Positions 1 to 6,944 of a DNA stretch of 17,522 nt are shown here, one piece after another. Position 1 is the stretch's first letter; each line of letters opens with the position of its first letter. The stretch comes from Coemansia sp. RSA 922. Its lineage: Eukaryota > Kickxellomycota > Kickxellomycetes > Kickxellales > Kickxellaceae. The notes beneath the pieces were generated by a model. That model ran no database searches and had not been told where the DNA came from. It was given only the letters and a program-made list of their open reading frames with translations. Position numbers and translations under genes: made by a program. The DNA lies in contig JANBQS010000458.1 in assembly GCA_027577415.1 (NCBI GenBank), positions 1 to 17,522 on the forward strand, written 5' to 3'.

Positions 1-1590
1 GTCACCGTCACCAAGGTCTCACCCGACGGCTACAAAGAGGTTACTGTCAATGGTGTGCCTCAGAATAGCAGCCCCACACGCGAGTCGCCAAGGAAGCCTG
101 TAGAAGATGGCAGACATCACTCGTATTCGCGGCCTTTGTCTGGCTCGTATGCTCGGCAGCCATCGCCACCACCGGTGTCGTCGACTTATGGAAGTGCAGC
201 CAGAGGCAGTGCTGGTCAAAAGAAAGAGGCCAGCGATGACGAGAGCATGGTGGAAGTAGAGATTGTCGAGGTGGATGACAGCAGCGACTCGGACCCCTTG
301 CCGCTGCCACAGCCGTCGAAGCAAAGCGCTGAAAGAGCTAGGGCGCCAGTGCATAAAGTGCATTCGCCCCCAACGTCGGAGCCATTGCCTAAGCGCCGGG
401 ACCCTGAGGTGCGAAAGGACAAGGCTGCGCCTAGCGAGCACTATTCTGTCCCTCTAGGTGCCGCTGCAGCAGCTTACCAGCCACAGCCAGCTCAGCGCGT
501 GCCTGCTGCTGCTCCAGCGCCATCGCGGGCCTCATATGCCCCACGTGAGCCGCCTGCTGCTCAGCCTAGTGCTCGTTTGCCAACACAGACCCCCGCTGCG
601 GCTAGAAACGAGGCTGAAGATATGCTAGCCCAGGCTCGGAACAGGCTAAAGTCGGCCTCAGGAGCCGCTCCGCCACAGCCGCCGCAGCAAAAGACATCGA
701 CCTCTTCGTCGCATGGAAGCGGATTCAAGGAGGTGCTCAAGGCAACCGGCGCCAGCCTTTTGAAGGCTCGACCCAAGATGAATCGCTCGTCATCCTCCAC
801 CAAGGCTGGCCCTCAGCCACAAGCTATCCAGGCGGGGAGCAAGACATTTGGACCCGTTCACCGGCCTGATCCTATAGGCGGTGTTAAGCCGCAAGTTATG
901 TCAGCAGCCGAGCACAAGGCAGGCGCATATGGCGAGCAGCAGTACTACGAACCGGTTGCCAATCGAGGTGGTCCAGAGACAGTGGCGAGTATTCCGTCAC
1001 TCCCTCCTCAGCAGCAACAGTCTCGAACGGCTACCACTGGGTTTAGTACCCCTGGTCATAAGCAGCCTCGGTCGCGGGACCGCATGCGCTCCACGCTGCA
1101 CCACAACAACTTTTCAGCGATGGGCTTGGATACCAAGCAGTACGCTGGCCAACCCAACTTGGCAGCCGGGTCACTGTCTTCGCCACCGCCACTGCCACAG
1201 CAGCCCCTGGATCCGCGCACCGCTACACCTGGTTATGCTCAGTACCAGTACTACCAGCCGCAGCAGTCTCAGCAGCAAGGACCTGCCGCTTCGCACTACT
1301 ATGGACAGGCGATGTATGTCGACCCATCTAGCCCCCATGCAGCGCAGACTAGCTATGTGACGCCGCCGATGACTGCTAATAGCACCGACGGAGGGTATCA
1401 CTACCAGCAGCAGCAGCAACAGCAGCAGCAACAGCCAGCCAACAAGGGCTACTCGGGGCAGCCTCTGTCTGCGACCCAGGCTAGAAACCAGCAGCAGCAG
1501 CAAATGTATGGCGGTAACCAGCATGCTGGCATGTCCACCGGCCCTGCCACTACAGCTACCGGATCAGCAAATGGCTACTATCGTTCGTAG
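1..1590 (+). CDS. C-terminal part of a disordered Pro/Ser/Gln-rich protein (5' end outside window)
   Basis: The frame is open from base 1 to a TAG ending at 1590 (529 visible residues), so the start lies upstream of the window. The first visible residues read like a folded edge (DGYKEVTVNGVP). The rest is low complexity: an acidic patch at about bases 230-300 (DDESMVEVEIVEVDDSSDSD), Pro/Ala-rich stretches, Ser-rich basic stretches, then a tail rich in Tyr, Gln and Pro ending in GYYRS. There are poly-Gln runs of 10 (1405-1434) and 5 (near 1492). No catalytic motif, signal peptide or membrane segment is visible. The family is not recognised. The opening residues loosely recall the C-terminal segment of DNAJB6/B2-like J-proteins, but no J domain is in view, so this is only a possibility. 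A Q/Y-rich tail of this kind often drives condensation or aggregation in fungal proteins. That the frame is coding is well supported; its function is unknown. Confidence 0.8.
   Translation, partial: VTVTKVSPDGYKEVTVNGVPQNSSPTRESPRKPVEDGRHHSYSRPLSGSYARQPSPPPVSSTYGSAARGSAGQKKEASDDESMVEVEIVEVDDSSDSDPLPLPQPSKQSAERARAPVHKVHSPPTSEPLPKRRDPEVRKDKAAPSEHYSVPLGAAAAAYQPQPAQRVPAAAPAPSRASYAPREPPAAQPSARLPTQTPAAARNEAEDMLAQARNRLKSASGAAPPQPPQQKTSTSSSHGSGFKEVLKATGASLLKARPKMNRSSSSTKAGPQPQAIQAGSKTFGPVHRPDPIGGVKPQVMSAAEHKAGAYGEQQYYEPVANRGGPETVASIPSLPPQQQQSRTATTGFSTPGHKQPRSRDRMRSTLHHNNFSAMGLDTKQYAGQPNLAAGSLSSPPPLPQQPLDPRTATPGYAQYQYYQPQQSQQQGPAASHYYGQAMYVDPSSPHAAQTSYVTPPMTANSTDGGYHYQQQQQQQQQQPANKGYSGQPLSATQARNQQQQQMYGGNQHAGMSTGPATTATGSANGYYRS
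1405..1434 (+). repeat. Poly-Gln CAG/CAA tract, 10 codons
   Basis: Ten consecutive Gln codons, mostly CAG with CAA interruptions, lie inside the Q/Y/P-rich tail of the first gene. A second run of five Gln codons starts near 1492. The mixed codons reduce slippage but the tract could still vary in length between strains. Confidence 0.9.
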
Positions 1591-1790
1591 GCTTCTCGAC
1601 CTTTAGCCACTGCTTCTTATTCATATCTTTTTTGGTTGGCTCTGATGTCTGTATATTTCTTGCTTCAGGCCTTTACTAAGAATTTGTCTTTTAAAAGCTC
1701 TACTTGCCCTTTGGTGGTGATTCGCATTTGGAAAAGTTCTGCAAGCAGGCACATGTATTCTGCGGTGCTAGAGGTGACCTTGGCAGGAGT

Positions 1791-1808
1791 GATGTCGCTG
1801 GTGACGTC
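1791..1808. promoter_or_regulatory. Near-palindrome GATGTCGCTGGTGACGTC upstream of the first DLH gene
   Basis: This reads GATGTCGC-TG-GTGACGTC, an imperfect inverted repeat with a 2-bp spacer. Its equivalent upstream of the second DLH gene (2965-2982) is a perfect inverted repeat differing at two positions. The right arm contains TGACGTC, the core bound by CRE/ATF-type bZIP factors. It lies 291 bp upstream of the ATG. Binding is inferred, not shown. Confidence 0.45.
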
Positions 1809-2003
1809 GACAAGGCACTGTCGATGATGGCGACATTCTTCTAGAGAACGTTGGCTGTGTAGGAGATCTCATAGGCGTTTGAAACTACATGGGAGATCTA
1901 TGCAAGACACTATTGATCCGATTTCGTATCTAGACCATCTCATTTCTTAGGCATTTTATACCATCTGTTTAAGTGCCTATTAGCTCTTTGCACCCAAGAA
2001 AAA

Positions 2004-2021
2004 GTTTATACTAATATAAAC
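2004..2021 (+). promoter_or_regulatory. TATA box within a perfect inverted repeat
   Basis: GTTTATA-CTAA-TATAAAC is a perfect 7-bp inverted repeat. Its right arm is a good TATA box 61-67 bp before the ATG at 2082, with a pyrimidine-rich leader between. It is the likely core promoter of the first DLH gene. Confidence 0.55.
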
Positions 2022-2081
2022 TCTCTTGTCTTATCTTACTATCTTGCCAGCAAGAAATAACAACTATCTACTTTTTTTACA

Positions 2082-2813
2082 ATGTCTTTATCAGGTGCCT
2101 TTAGTAACATTCCGCCAGTTGTCGCCAACTACACGGCGAAGGGTGAACACGGAAAGCTAGGCGATATCGACTGCTACTTTACTGGCAAAAAGGGCTCGAA
2201 GCGTGGCATTTTCGTCAACTATGACGCCTTTCGTTATCACCCGAACGTTTTCCAGATCTGCGACATCCTCGGCAGTCTAGGCTTTTATGTTCTGGTTCCT
2301 GACCTGTTTCGTGGCAAGCCTCAAACCATTGACGATCTCGAAAACTCTAAAGTAATGGAAGAGTTCATGGGAAATTGTGGCAGCTGGAAGGCCAGCAAGG
2401 CTTACTACATCCATGGAATAGAGTACTTGCGCAATAGTGGAGCTACTAGTGTGGGCATCCTTGGTTTCTGCTGGGGAGGCAAAGTTGCCCTCACTGGGTT
2501 GCAAGAGCTTGATGGGCTTGTGGGCGGAGCTATCGTGCATCCGGCTATGGTCACGAGCGACGACTTTGGCAAGGTTAAAACTCCGCTCCTGGCAATGCCC
2601 TTCAATGACAAGGACATGGAGATGTTTAAGAGAGGATTCGCAGAGCTCAAGACCAAGCCTTTTGGCGCACAGTGCCGCTTGGAGTCCTATGTAGACGTGA
2701 TATATGGCTTTTGTGGCCCTCGTGGCGACTGGACCGATCCTACAATTGCCAAACGCGTTAACGACGCCATTCAGCTCCTAGCGACCTTCTTCAACGATAT
2801 TATGCCCAACTAG
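2082..2813 (+). CDS. Dienelactone hydrolase family protein, copy 1, catalytic His replaced by Tyr
   Basis: 243 residues, a normal length for the family (alpha/beta-hydrolase fold, Pfam DLH), with no introns and no signal peptide. Active members use a Cys-Asp-His triad to hydrolyse dienelactone-like or other ester bonds. Visible here are the nucleophile elbow GFCWGG with Cys130 and an Asp at 176 in NDKDMEMF. In the segment that normally carries the His (DxxHGF), this copy reads DVIYGFCG: residue 208 is Tyr (TAT) where the tandem copy has His (CAC), a change needing two base substitutions. The surrounding GFCGxRGDW is intact. By family logic this copy should be hydrolase-dead or altered in chemistry, although the frame is clean and the rest well kept. 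The start ATGTCTTT matches the start of the tandem copy. The natural substrate cannot be told; DLH-like proteins in fungi are often poorly characterised. Confidence 0.9.
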   Translation: MSLSGAFSNIPPVVANYTAKGEHGKLGDIDCYFTGKKGSKRGIFVNYDAFRYHPNVFQICDILGSLGFYVLVPDLFRGKPQTIDDLENSKVMEEFMGNCGSWKASKAYYIHGIEYLRNSGATSVGILGFCWGGKVALTGLQELDGLVGGAIVHPAMVTSDDFGKVKTPLLAMPFNDKDMEMFKRGFAELKTKPFGAQCRLESYVDVIYGFCGPRGDWTDPTIAKRVNDAIQLLATFFNDIMPN

Positions 2814-2964
2814 TTACAGATGTTTGTATTTGATGCCTTGGTCAAGACTCAAACATGATCAATTCTTTTGCGATGACGATTCGAAAGTGCTTTGAAAGGT
2901 GTGCGCGTATGGGAGAGGTTGAGTAATTGACCACAGGGCTTAAGCAGTACCAGAAGTGACTAGA

Positions 2965-2982
2965 GATGTCACTGGTGACATC
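2965..2982. promoter_or_regulatory. Perfect palindrome GATGTCACTGGTGACATC upstream of the second DLH gene
   Basis: GATGTCAC and GTGACATC are exact reverse complements separated by TG. The same 18-bp design, with two differences, sits upstream of the first copy at 1791. Conservation of this element while neighbouring intergenic DNA has drifted suggests a bound operator, possibly for a dimeric bZIP-type regulator. It lies 205 bp before the ATG at 3170. Confidence 0.5.
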
Positions 2983-3045
2983 ATCGCTGTAGGCGCTGAT
3001 CAAATCAGCCTGGAATTATCTCTGGGTTTAGGTGTTTTTAAAACC

Positions 3046-3061
3046 GCATGGAACTCCATGC
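3046..3061. promoter_or_regulatory. Inverted repeat GCATGGAACTCCATGC in the second DLH promoter
   Basis: Perfect 6-bp arms with a 4-bp spacer, just downstream of a TTTTTAAAA TATA-like stretch and about 110 bp before the ATG. I did not find it upstream of the first copy. It could be a regulator site specific to copy 2 or chance. Confidence 0.25.
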
Positions 3062-3169
3062 CGTGCAAATTGATAGTTATCCGATTATGCGTATCTAGTC
3101 TAGATTGTCTCCTCTTGTCTTGCTTTTTTTTTCGTCTTACCATCAAGAAACAATTATCTATTCTTTACA

Positions 3170-3901
3170 ATGTCTTTCCCAAGTGCCTGCTGCAACACTC
3201 TACCGGTTACTGCCAACTACACGACCAAGGGCGAGTACGGAAAGTTGGGTGATCTCGACTGCTACTTTGCTGGCGTCAAGGGCTCTAAGCGCGGCCTTTT
3301 CATCAACTATGACGTCTTCGCCTTTCACCCGAACGTTCTCCAGCTCTGTGACATCCTCGGTAGTGCGGGATTTTACGTTGTGCTGCCTGATCTGCTTCGC
3401 GGCGTGCCTCTGACCATGCCTGATCTAGGAAAGCCCGAGGTGCTGAAAGCATTTATGCAGAATGCTGGCAGCTGGGAAACAAGCGAGCCCGCCTACGTCC
3501 AGGGGCTAGAGTACCTGCGCAATAGCGGAGCTACTAGTGTGGGTGTCATTGGCTTTTGCTGGGGCGGCAGGCACGTTGCCACTGCGTTGGAGAGGCTCGA
3601 TGGGCTTGTCGGTGGAACTATCGTGCATCCGGCTATGATCACGAGCGATGACTTTGGCAAGGTCAAGGCTCCACTCATGGCTTTGCCCAGCAAGGACGAG
3701 GACATGGAGATGTTCAAGAAAGGGCTTGCAGAGCTCAAGGCCAAACCTTTTGGCGCGCAGTGCCGTTTGGAGTCCTTTGAGGATATGACCCACGGTTTCT
3801 GTGGTGCACGTGGCGACTGGGCTAACCCCGTTATTGCCAAGCGCTCTAGGGACGCCATCCATCTCCTAGTGACCTTCTTCAACGACCTCATGCCCAACTA
3901 G
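3170..3901 (+). CDS. Dienelactone hydrolase family protein, copy 2, triad intact
   Basis: 243 residues, aligning without gaps to copy 1 at roughly 70% identity by eye. All three triad positions are present: Cys130 in GFCWGG, Asp176 in KDEDMEMF, and His208 in DMTHGFCG. The spacing (Cys+46, Asp+32) is close to that of bacterial ClcD-type DLH (Cys123, Asp171, His202). It is expected to be a cytosolic alpha/beta-hydrolase acting on lactone or ester bonds, perhaps in aromatic or xenobiotic breakdown, but the substrate is unknown. No signal peptide or membrane segment is visible. It is intronless, like copy 1. The two genes form a head-to-tail tandem with a 356-bp gap, and both 5' leader and 3' flank resemble those of copy 1, pointing to one local duplication. 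Confidence 0.93.
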   Translation: MSFPSACCNTLPVTANYTTKGEYGKLGDLDCYFAGVKGSKRGLFINYDVFAFHPNVLQLCDILGSAGFYVVLPDLLRGVPLTMPDLGKPEVLKAFMQNAGSWETSEPAYVQGLEYLRNSGATSVGVIGFCWGGRHVATALERLDGLVGGTIVHPAMITSDDFGKVKAPLMALPSKDEDMEMFKKGLAELKAKPFGAQCRLESFEDMTHGFCGARGDWANPVIAKRSRDAIHLLVTFFNDLMPN

Positions 3902-4129
3902 TCACAGATGTTTGTAGCTAATGCTTAAGTCTCTATTCTAACATGGTCAATGCTTTTTGTGACGTAGCTCCTATATTACTTTTGAAAGAGATGCAGACAA
4001 CATTACCTGAAGCGCTTGCAGTGTAATTCTTCACGACATGTAGCTTGAAGTAATGGTTTATTGGCTTGTATTCATAATACTCGAAAACAACTTTCACTAA
4101 AAAAAAATAAAGCGTTTACCAGGTCTCAA

Positions 4130-4414
4130 TTAAAACGTCATCCCCTCGTCAATCGGCGTCATGGAAAGAAATGAGTGCTTAGTGTCTAGTGTAACATAAT
4201 ACGTCGTGTCTATATGAATGCTGAAGTCGTTATTTGCATCGACCTCTTCGCCTTCAGAACGAGTAATGCGTACAACCTTGTACTGAGGATATGTTGTCAC
4301 AATATACTGTCGAAGGTCGGAGACTATGAGGTGCTTATTCGGAAGCTTGGCAATTTGGCCTGGGAGGTCAACTGCACCGCGTACGGTGTATTTAATCTTG
4401 ATGCCGTCGTCCAT
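4130..4414 (-). CDS. Small 94-residue orphan protein, possibly ubiquitin-like fold
   Basis: I do not recognise the family. The open frame extends to 4600, but I choose the ATG at 4412-4414 (MDDGIKIKY) because a good TATA box lies about 107 bp upstream and the intervening sequence is an AT/pyrimidine-rich leader. The protein starts with a strand-like IKIKYTV, then LPGQIAKLPN, a helix-like LIVSDLRQYIVTTYP, a strand KVVRITRS, an acidic loop EGEEVDANND and a final FSIHIDTTYYVTLDT. That order (beta-beta-alpha-beta-...-beta) and the end segment recall ubiquitin's Y-N-I-Q-K-E-S-T-L-H-L-V-L. This is inferred from pattern only. There is no signal peptide. It is convergent with DLH copy 2 (228 bp between stops) and lies at the edge of the orphan-gene island. 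Confidence 0.6.
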   Translation of the reverse strand: MDDGIKIKYTVRGAVDLPGQIAKLPNKHLIVSDLRQYIVTTYPQYKVVRITRSEGEEVDANNDFSIHIDTTYYVTLDTKHSFLSMTPIDEGMTF

Positions 4415-4501
4415 AGTCTGAATAGGTAAAAAAAAAAGCAAGAGGTGTTGAAATAAGTGAGTGTATGGAGAAAGTGTAGATGCTAAGAAAAAAGAGGAAG
4501 A

Positions 4502-4593
4502 GGGCGCTTTCCTCCGCCCCCTTTTTATAGTCTCACCATTCCCCCCAAAGAGAAAGCACTTGCCAGGCCAGCTGGAGCGGGCGCTTTCTCCCC
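4502..4593 (-). promoter_or_regulatory. Promoter of the 94-residue orphan: TATA flanked by two GC-rich direct repeats
   Basis: On the minus strand a TATA box CTATAAAAAG lies at 4521-4530. It is flanked by two near-identical 14-15 bp elements, read on the plus strand as GGGCGCTTTCCTCC (4502-4515) and GGGCGCTTTCTCCC (4579-4592), 77 bp apart in the same orientation. Such paired GC-rich boxes in an otherwise AT-rich intergenic region look like binding sites, but the factor is unknown. Confidence 0.45.
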
Positions 4594-4863
4594 TCCCCAA
4601 TTCAAAGACAGATGCCTTCCAATTGATGCAGTCACGATAGGCGTGATGTCAACTGAGCATTTTTTTGTACCTTTGATAGTGAGCGGCCATAGCGTTTTTC
4701 CACTCCCAATCACTCATAAATGCTAGATTTACGTGCAGTTGATTGACATCTCTTTCAGCGTTTACGCTTTGACCCTGTAAGTCAGGGATAGCACAGGCCA
4801 AGTGACAACACATGTGGCCACCTAGTGCACGCGTTCGTTGACTGTGAACCTCTGAGATTGCTG

Positions 4864-5251
4864 GCTGATTTGATTTCGTGTAGCAGATCATCTGTCAAGC
4901 AACCTCTGCACCCAGTTCATGTACCTTAGGAGCCACTTTGATATGTAGCCGTGCCTATGTAGGTATCCTTGTAAATAAGAAGCGGCTTGTTTAAATAGGG
5001 GGTTTTTGGAGCAAAGCCTAGAGCAATCAAGGAGCAATGGAGAATGCTTCAGTAAGGACTGCGGCATCCAGTCAAAGCCCTACTTAGAAAGAAAGAACAT
5101 GTTGCATTCATTGCTTTGAGGACGGCTGCAGCAAGTTTTCTTTTTGACGAATAGTGAAAGAAACAGCTTTTTCTGTCAACCTCCTCTTCTTCTCTACTTA
5201 TTTTCTCTAAACACCAATTATTTGCTATTTCTGACATTTTTTTCAATGGAG
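4864..5251 (+). repeat. Upstream repeat copy 1: promoter and leader of paralog A
   Basis: About 388 bp matching 7636-8019 at nearly 90% identity by eye, starting at GCTGATTTGATTTC and running to the ATGGAG of the gene. The best part, about 5008-5115, differs at only a few positions. It holds TTGTTTAAATAG (near 4988), three spaced GAGCAA motifs (5009, 5021, 5032) and a long pyrimidine-rich leader. It supplies the promoter and 5' UTR of paralog A. Homology to the other copy stops at the start codon. Confidence 0.85.
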
Positions 5252-5875
5252 AACAACAACATTTACGTCTTACACCAAGGCGATGGAATTGTTACACCCA
5301 AGAAACCATTCCTATTCGTATTCCCCTACTCGGAGAACTTGACCTTGGACATTATGTGTCAGCATGCCATCTCCACGTTTGGGGAAAAGAAAAAGAAACT
5401 ATTTGATGGAACACACAAATACAGGTTTGGCTCGGCATACGATTCAGTACTACAGCAGGGCGTAGAACAGCGTGGAAGCAAGAAAGCTATCATGACCACC
5501 TATACCTACTATGATACCATGTATCTTAACGTTAGGGCATTTAACAATGCAACGACTCGGTGGATGGCTAGCACCGAGTTTACTAACCTCGAGGGCAAGA
5601 TGGACGAGCTCATCAAGCTCTACGAGACACTTACCGCAGACACGCCAGCCTCAAAGCTGGGTACAGTTCTGACTTCTAAGAACATCTATTATTACAATGA
5701 GCGGAAGGTTTCCGGCTATACGTTTGATAAGAGGTCGCCCGAGGGAGTTGAGTTCATTAAAGCGAAGCTGCTCGCCAAGAAAGAAAAGTCTTCCATTCAG
5801 CGTACACATAACGCCAACGCCAAGCACAGGGACCAGTGCATTGACGCGTCCAGACAAGAGATGCAAGAGGAATAA
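5246..5875 (+). CDS. Orphan paralog A, 209 residues
   Basis: I do not recognise this family. The frame is open from 5144, but I choose the ATG at 5246 because all three paralogs share ME-x-NNIY there, and because the sequence before it is leader DNA that is not kept in frame in paralog B. No signal peptide or membrane segment is visible. The N-terminal half has strand-like NNIYVLHQG and FLFVFPYSE, a helix-like LTLDIMCQHAI, then KYRFG, and TMYLNVRAF, compatible with a beta-grasp domain. The second half is more helical (KMDELIKLYETL), contains NIYYYNERK and FDKRSPEG, and ends in a basic Lys/Arg/Gln-rich tail. Protein identity is about 90% with paralog C and about 35-40% with paralog B. Motifs shared by all three: FLFVFPY-x-E-x-LT, SK+AI, LE-x-KMD-x-x-IKLYE, NI-x-YY, FDKRS-x-EG. 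Function unknown. Confidence 0.8.
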   Translation: MENNNIYVLHQGDGIVTPKKPFLFVFPYSENLTLDIMCQHAISTFGEKKKKLFDGTHKYRFGSAYDSVLQQGVEQRGSKKAIMTTYTYYDTMYLNVRAFNNATTRWMASTEFTNLEGKMDELIKLYETLTADTPASKLGTVLTSKNIYYYNERKVSGYTFDKRSPEGVEFIKAKLLAKKEKSSIQRTHNANAKHRDQCIDASRQEMQEE

Positions 5876-6587
5876 AGATAAGCCTTTACCAAGCTAAGAG
5901 TTTGTTTAAATAGTGGGCGGTTTTATGAGGATAGTTGCCTGTTCGCAATAAATCTTTGGTGAAATACACTTACATGGGTGACACCTTCTCTATGAGTGAG
6001 TGCTAGAGGCAAATCTCAGATAATGCAGGCTGCTGAGAATTCTACGCATCGCTAAGTGTACGGCCATGGAGCTTTGCAAAAAGAGCCTTGGCGGACACTG
6101 CTGATTGATGAGGAAAAGTGACAGTAGCAGTGCACGTTTCACCTTTCCCTAGAAAAGCAAAGGCCTCCAATTGCAGCTATTGTTTCATCCACTTTCCTGT
6201 TTTCTTCTTCTTTTTCTTCTTCGAACATTCAGCCACCATGCCCAAGTAAAAGTGAAAGAACCCGCCAAAAGGCAGTAGTCGCTTTTAAGAAGCCATCCTC
6301 GCCTGGCATTCTTTCGTCAAAGGGAAGCTGCCTAGACCTGCCACAAGACAAAGCCGATATTTGCCTTTTGGACTAGGAAACGTGTACATATGGAGAATTT
6401 CCATTGACTCGAAAGACACGAGGGCATGAGCAGTATGCAAAACTCGAAATTCAGTGTTAGCTTGGGGAGTGCTGGCCACCTTATAAAAGGCCAACAGCTG
6501 AGGCCCCACTTTGTCCATCTCCATCACATTTCTTCTCTATCTGCTCTACTACATACACTCGATACACCACTACTATAAGTAATCAAC
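5876..6587. other. Intergenic region between paralog A and the 118-residue orphan
   Basis: There is no well-supported gene. A TTGTTTAAATAG-like string recurs near 5899, echoing the A promoter. At 6190-6240 a CT-rich leader runs into GCCACCATG, a good start context, but the frame stops after three codons (ATG CCC AAG TAA); either it is a relic or GTAAAA there is a splice donor. The end of the region holds a strong TATA box (6481-6490) and leader for the gene at 6588. Confidence 0.5.
6481..6490 (+). promoter_or_regulatory. TATA box of the 118-residue orphan gene
   Basis: TTATAAAAGG lies 98-107 bp before the ATG at 6588, followed by a C/T/A-rich leader. The spacing matches that of the TATA boxes before the 94-residue orphan and the HD-domain gene in this window. 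Confidence 0.6.
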
Positions 6588-6944
6588 ATGCCTATAATAG
6601 AGCTTACCTTTAAATGGGCCGATGGAAATGATCCCGAGAGCACATTTAGTGATACATTCGAGTCTAACACAAAGTTACATGATGTTGTCAAGTCAGTTGA
6701 GGAAGTTGAAGTATTTTATTTACACAGTTGTGAGCTGCTACTTTATAGAGTTGATGCTAATGGTGTTGCCGATACTGAGAGCTTTTCTTCTGCCTTAAAC
6801 AAGAATAAAACCATAGGAGAGTACATATACGCGAATAACACTGTCAAGTATTCAGTGATAGGAGATGATAGCAGGTGGAGGAGTTACTTCGCCTTATATT
6901 ATTCTTCTCCCAGGCCGAAAGACAGCACTCGCCCCATTCGATAG
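6588..6944 (+). CDS. Small 118-residue orphan protein, possibly ubiquitin-like fold
   Basis: The family is not recognised. The ATG at 6588 follows a TATA box and leader and opens the whole frame. The pattern resembles ubiquitin: strand IIELTFKW, turn, strand TFSDTFES, helix-like KLHDVVKSVEEVE, strand ELLLYRVDANG, an insert, then KTIGEYIYANNTVKYSVI, which tracks ubiquitin's T-L-S-D-Y-N-I-Q-K-E-S-T-L-H-L-V-L. A short basic tail follows and there is no diglycine end, so conjugation is not suggested. It shares VDAN with the 94-residue orphan (RVDANG versus EVDANN). Codon use is AT-richer than in the housekeeping genes (many ATA, TTA, GAT), as for a fast-evolving or acquired gene. No signal peptide or membrane segment. 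Role unknown. Confidence 0.65.
   Translation: MPIIELTFKWADGNDPESTFSDTFESNTKLHDVVKSVEEVEVFYLHSCELLLYRVDANGVADTESFSSALNKNKTIGEYIYANNTVKYSVIGDDSRWRSYFALYYSSPRPKDSTRPIR

Larger units (their letters stand above)
1591..2081. other. Intergenic region: 3' flank of the first gene and promoter of the first DLH gene
   Basis: I see no supported gene here. It holds the 3' flank of the preceding gene, a palindromic element at 1791-1808, two AGATCT-containing segments near 1862 and 1892, a TATA-containing palindrome at 2004-2021 and a pyrimidine-rich leader directly before the ATG at 2082. The leader resembles that of the downstream DLH copy (both contain a CAAGAAA segment and end in TTTACA before ATGTCTTT), so the duplication included upstream DNA. 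Confidence 0.6.
2814..3169. other. Intergenic region between the tandem DLH genes
   Basis: No gene is supported. The segment after the first stop (CAACTAG then TTACAGATGTTTGTA) is matched after the second DLH stop, so 3' flanks were duplicated too. It contains a perfect palindrome at 2965-2982, a second inverted repeat at 3046-3061, an AT-rich TTTTTAAAA at about 3036-3043 that could serve as TATA, and a pyrimidine-rich leader before the ATG at 3170. Confidence 0.6.

Noticed and set aside
1405..1506. Short CAG repeats as a CRISPR-like array
   Set aside because: They are in-frame Gln codons of a coding sequence without spacers.
2277..3897. Antisense frames of 80-134 codons over both DLH genes
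   Set aside because: They mirror the coding strand of well-recognised genes and conserve no motif of their own.
4415..4600. N-terminal extension of the 94-residue orphan to an ATG at 4600
   Set aside because: The extension crosses the TATA box and the T-rich leader and reads as low-quality Phe/Leu-rich sequence; the ATG at 4414 is the sensible start.
4649..4891. 80-codon minus-strand frame upstream of the 94-residue orphan
   Set aside because: Its 5' end overlaps the duplicated promoter of paralog A, no counterpart is kept at 7636, and there is no recognisable motif; it may be a relic but is not supported.
5144..5245. N-terminal extension of paralog A upstream of 5246
   Set aside because: The sequence is shared with the paralog B leader where indels break the frame; it is a pyrimidine-rich 5' UTR.
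6285..6527. 80-codon minus-strand frame
   Set aside because: It reads antisense through the TATA box and leader of the gene at 6588 and matches nothing I recognise.
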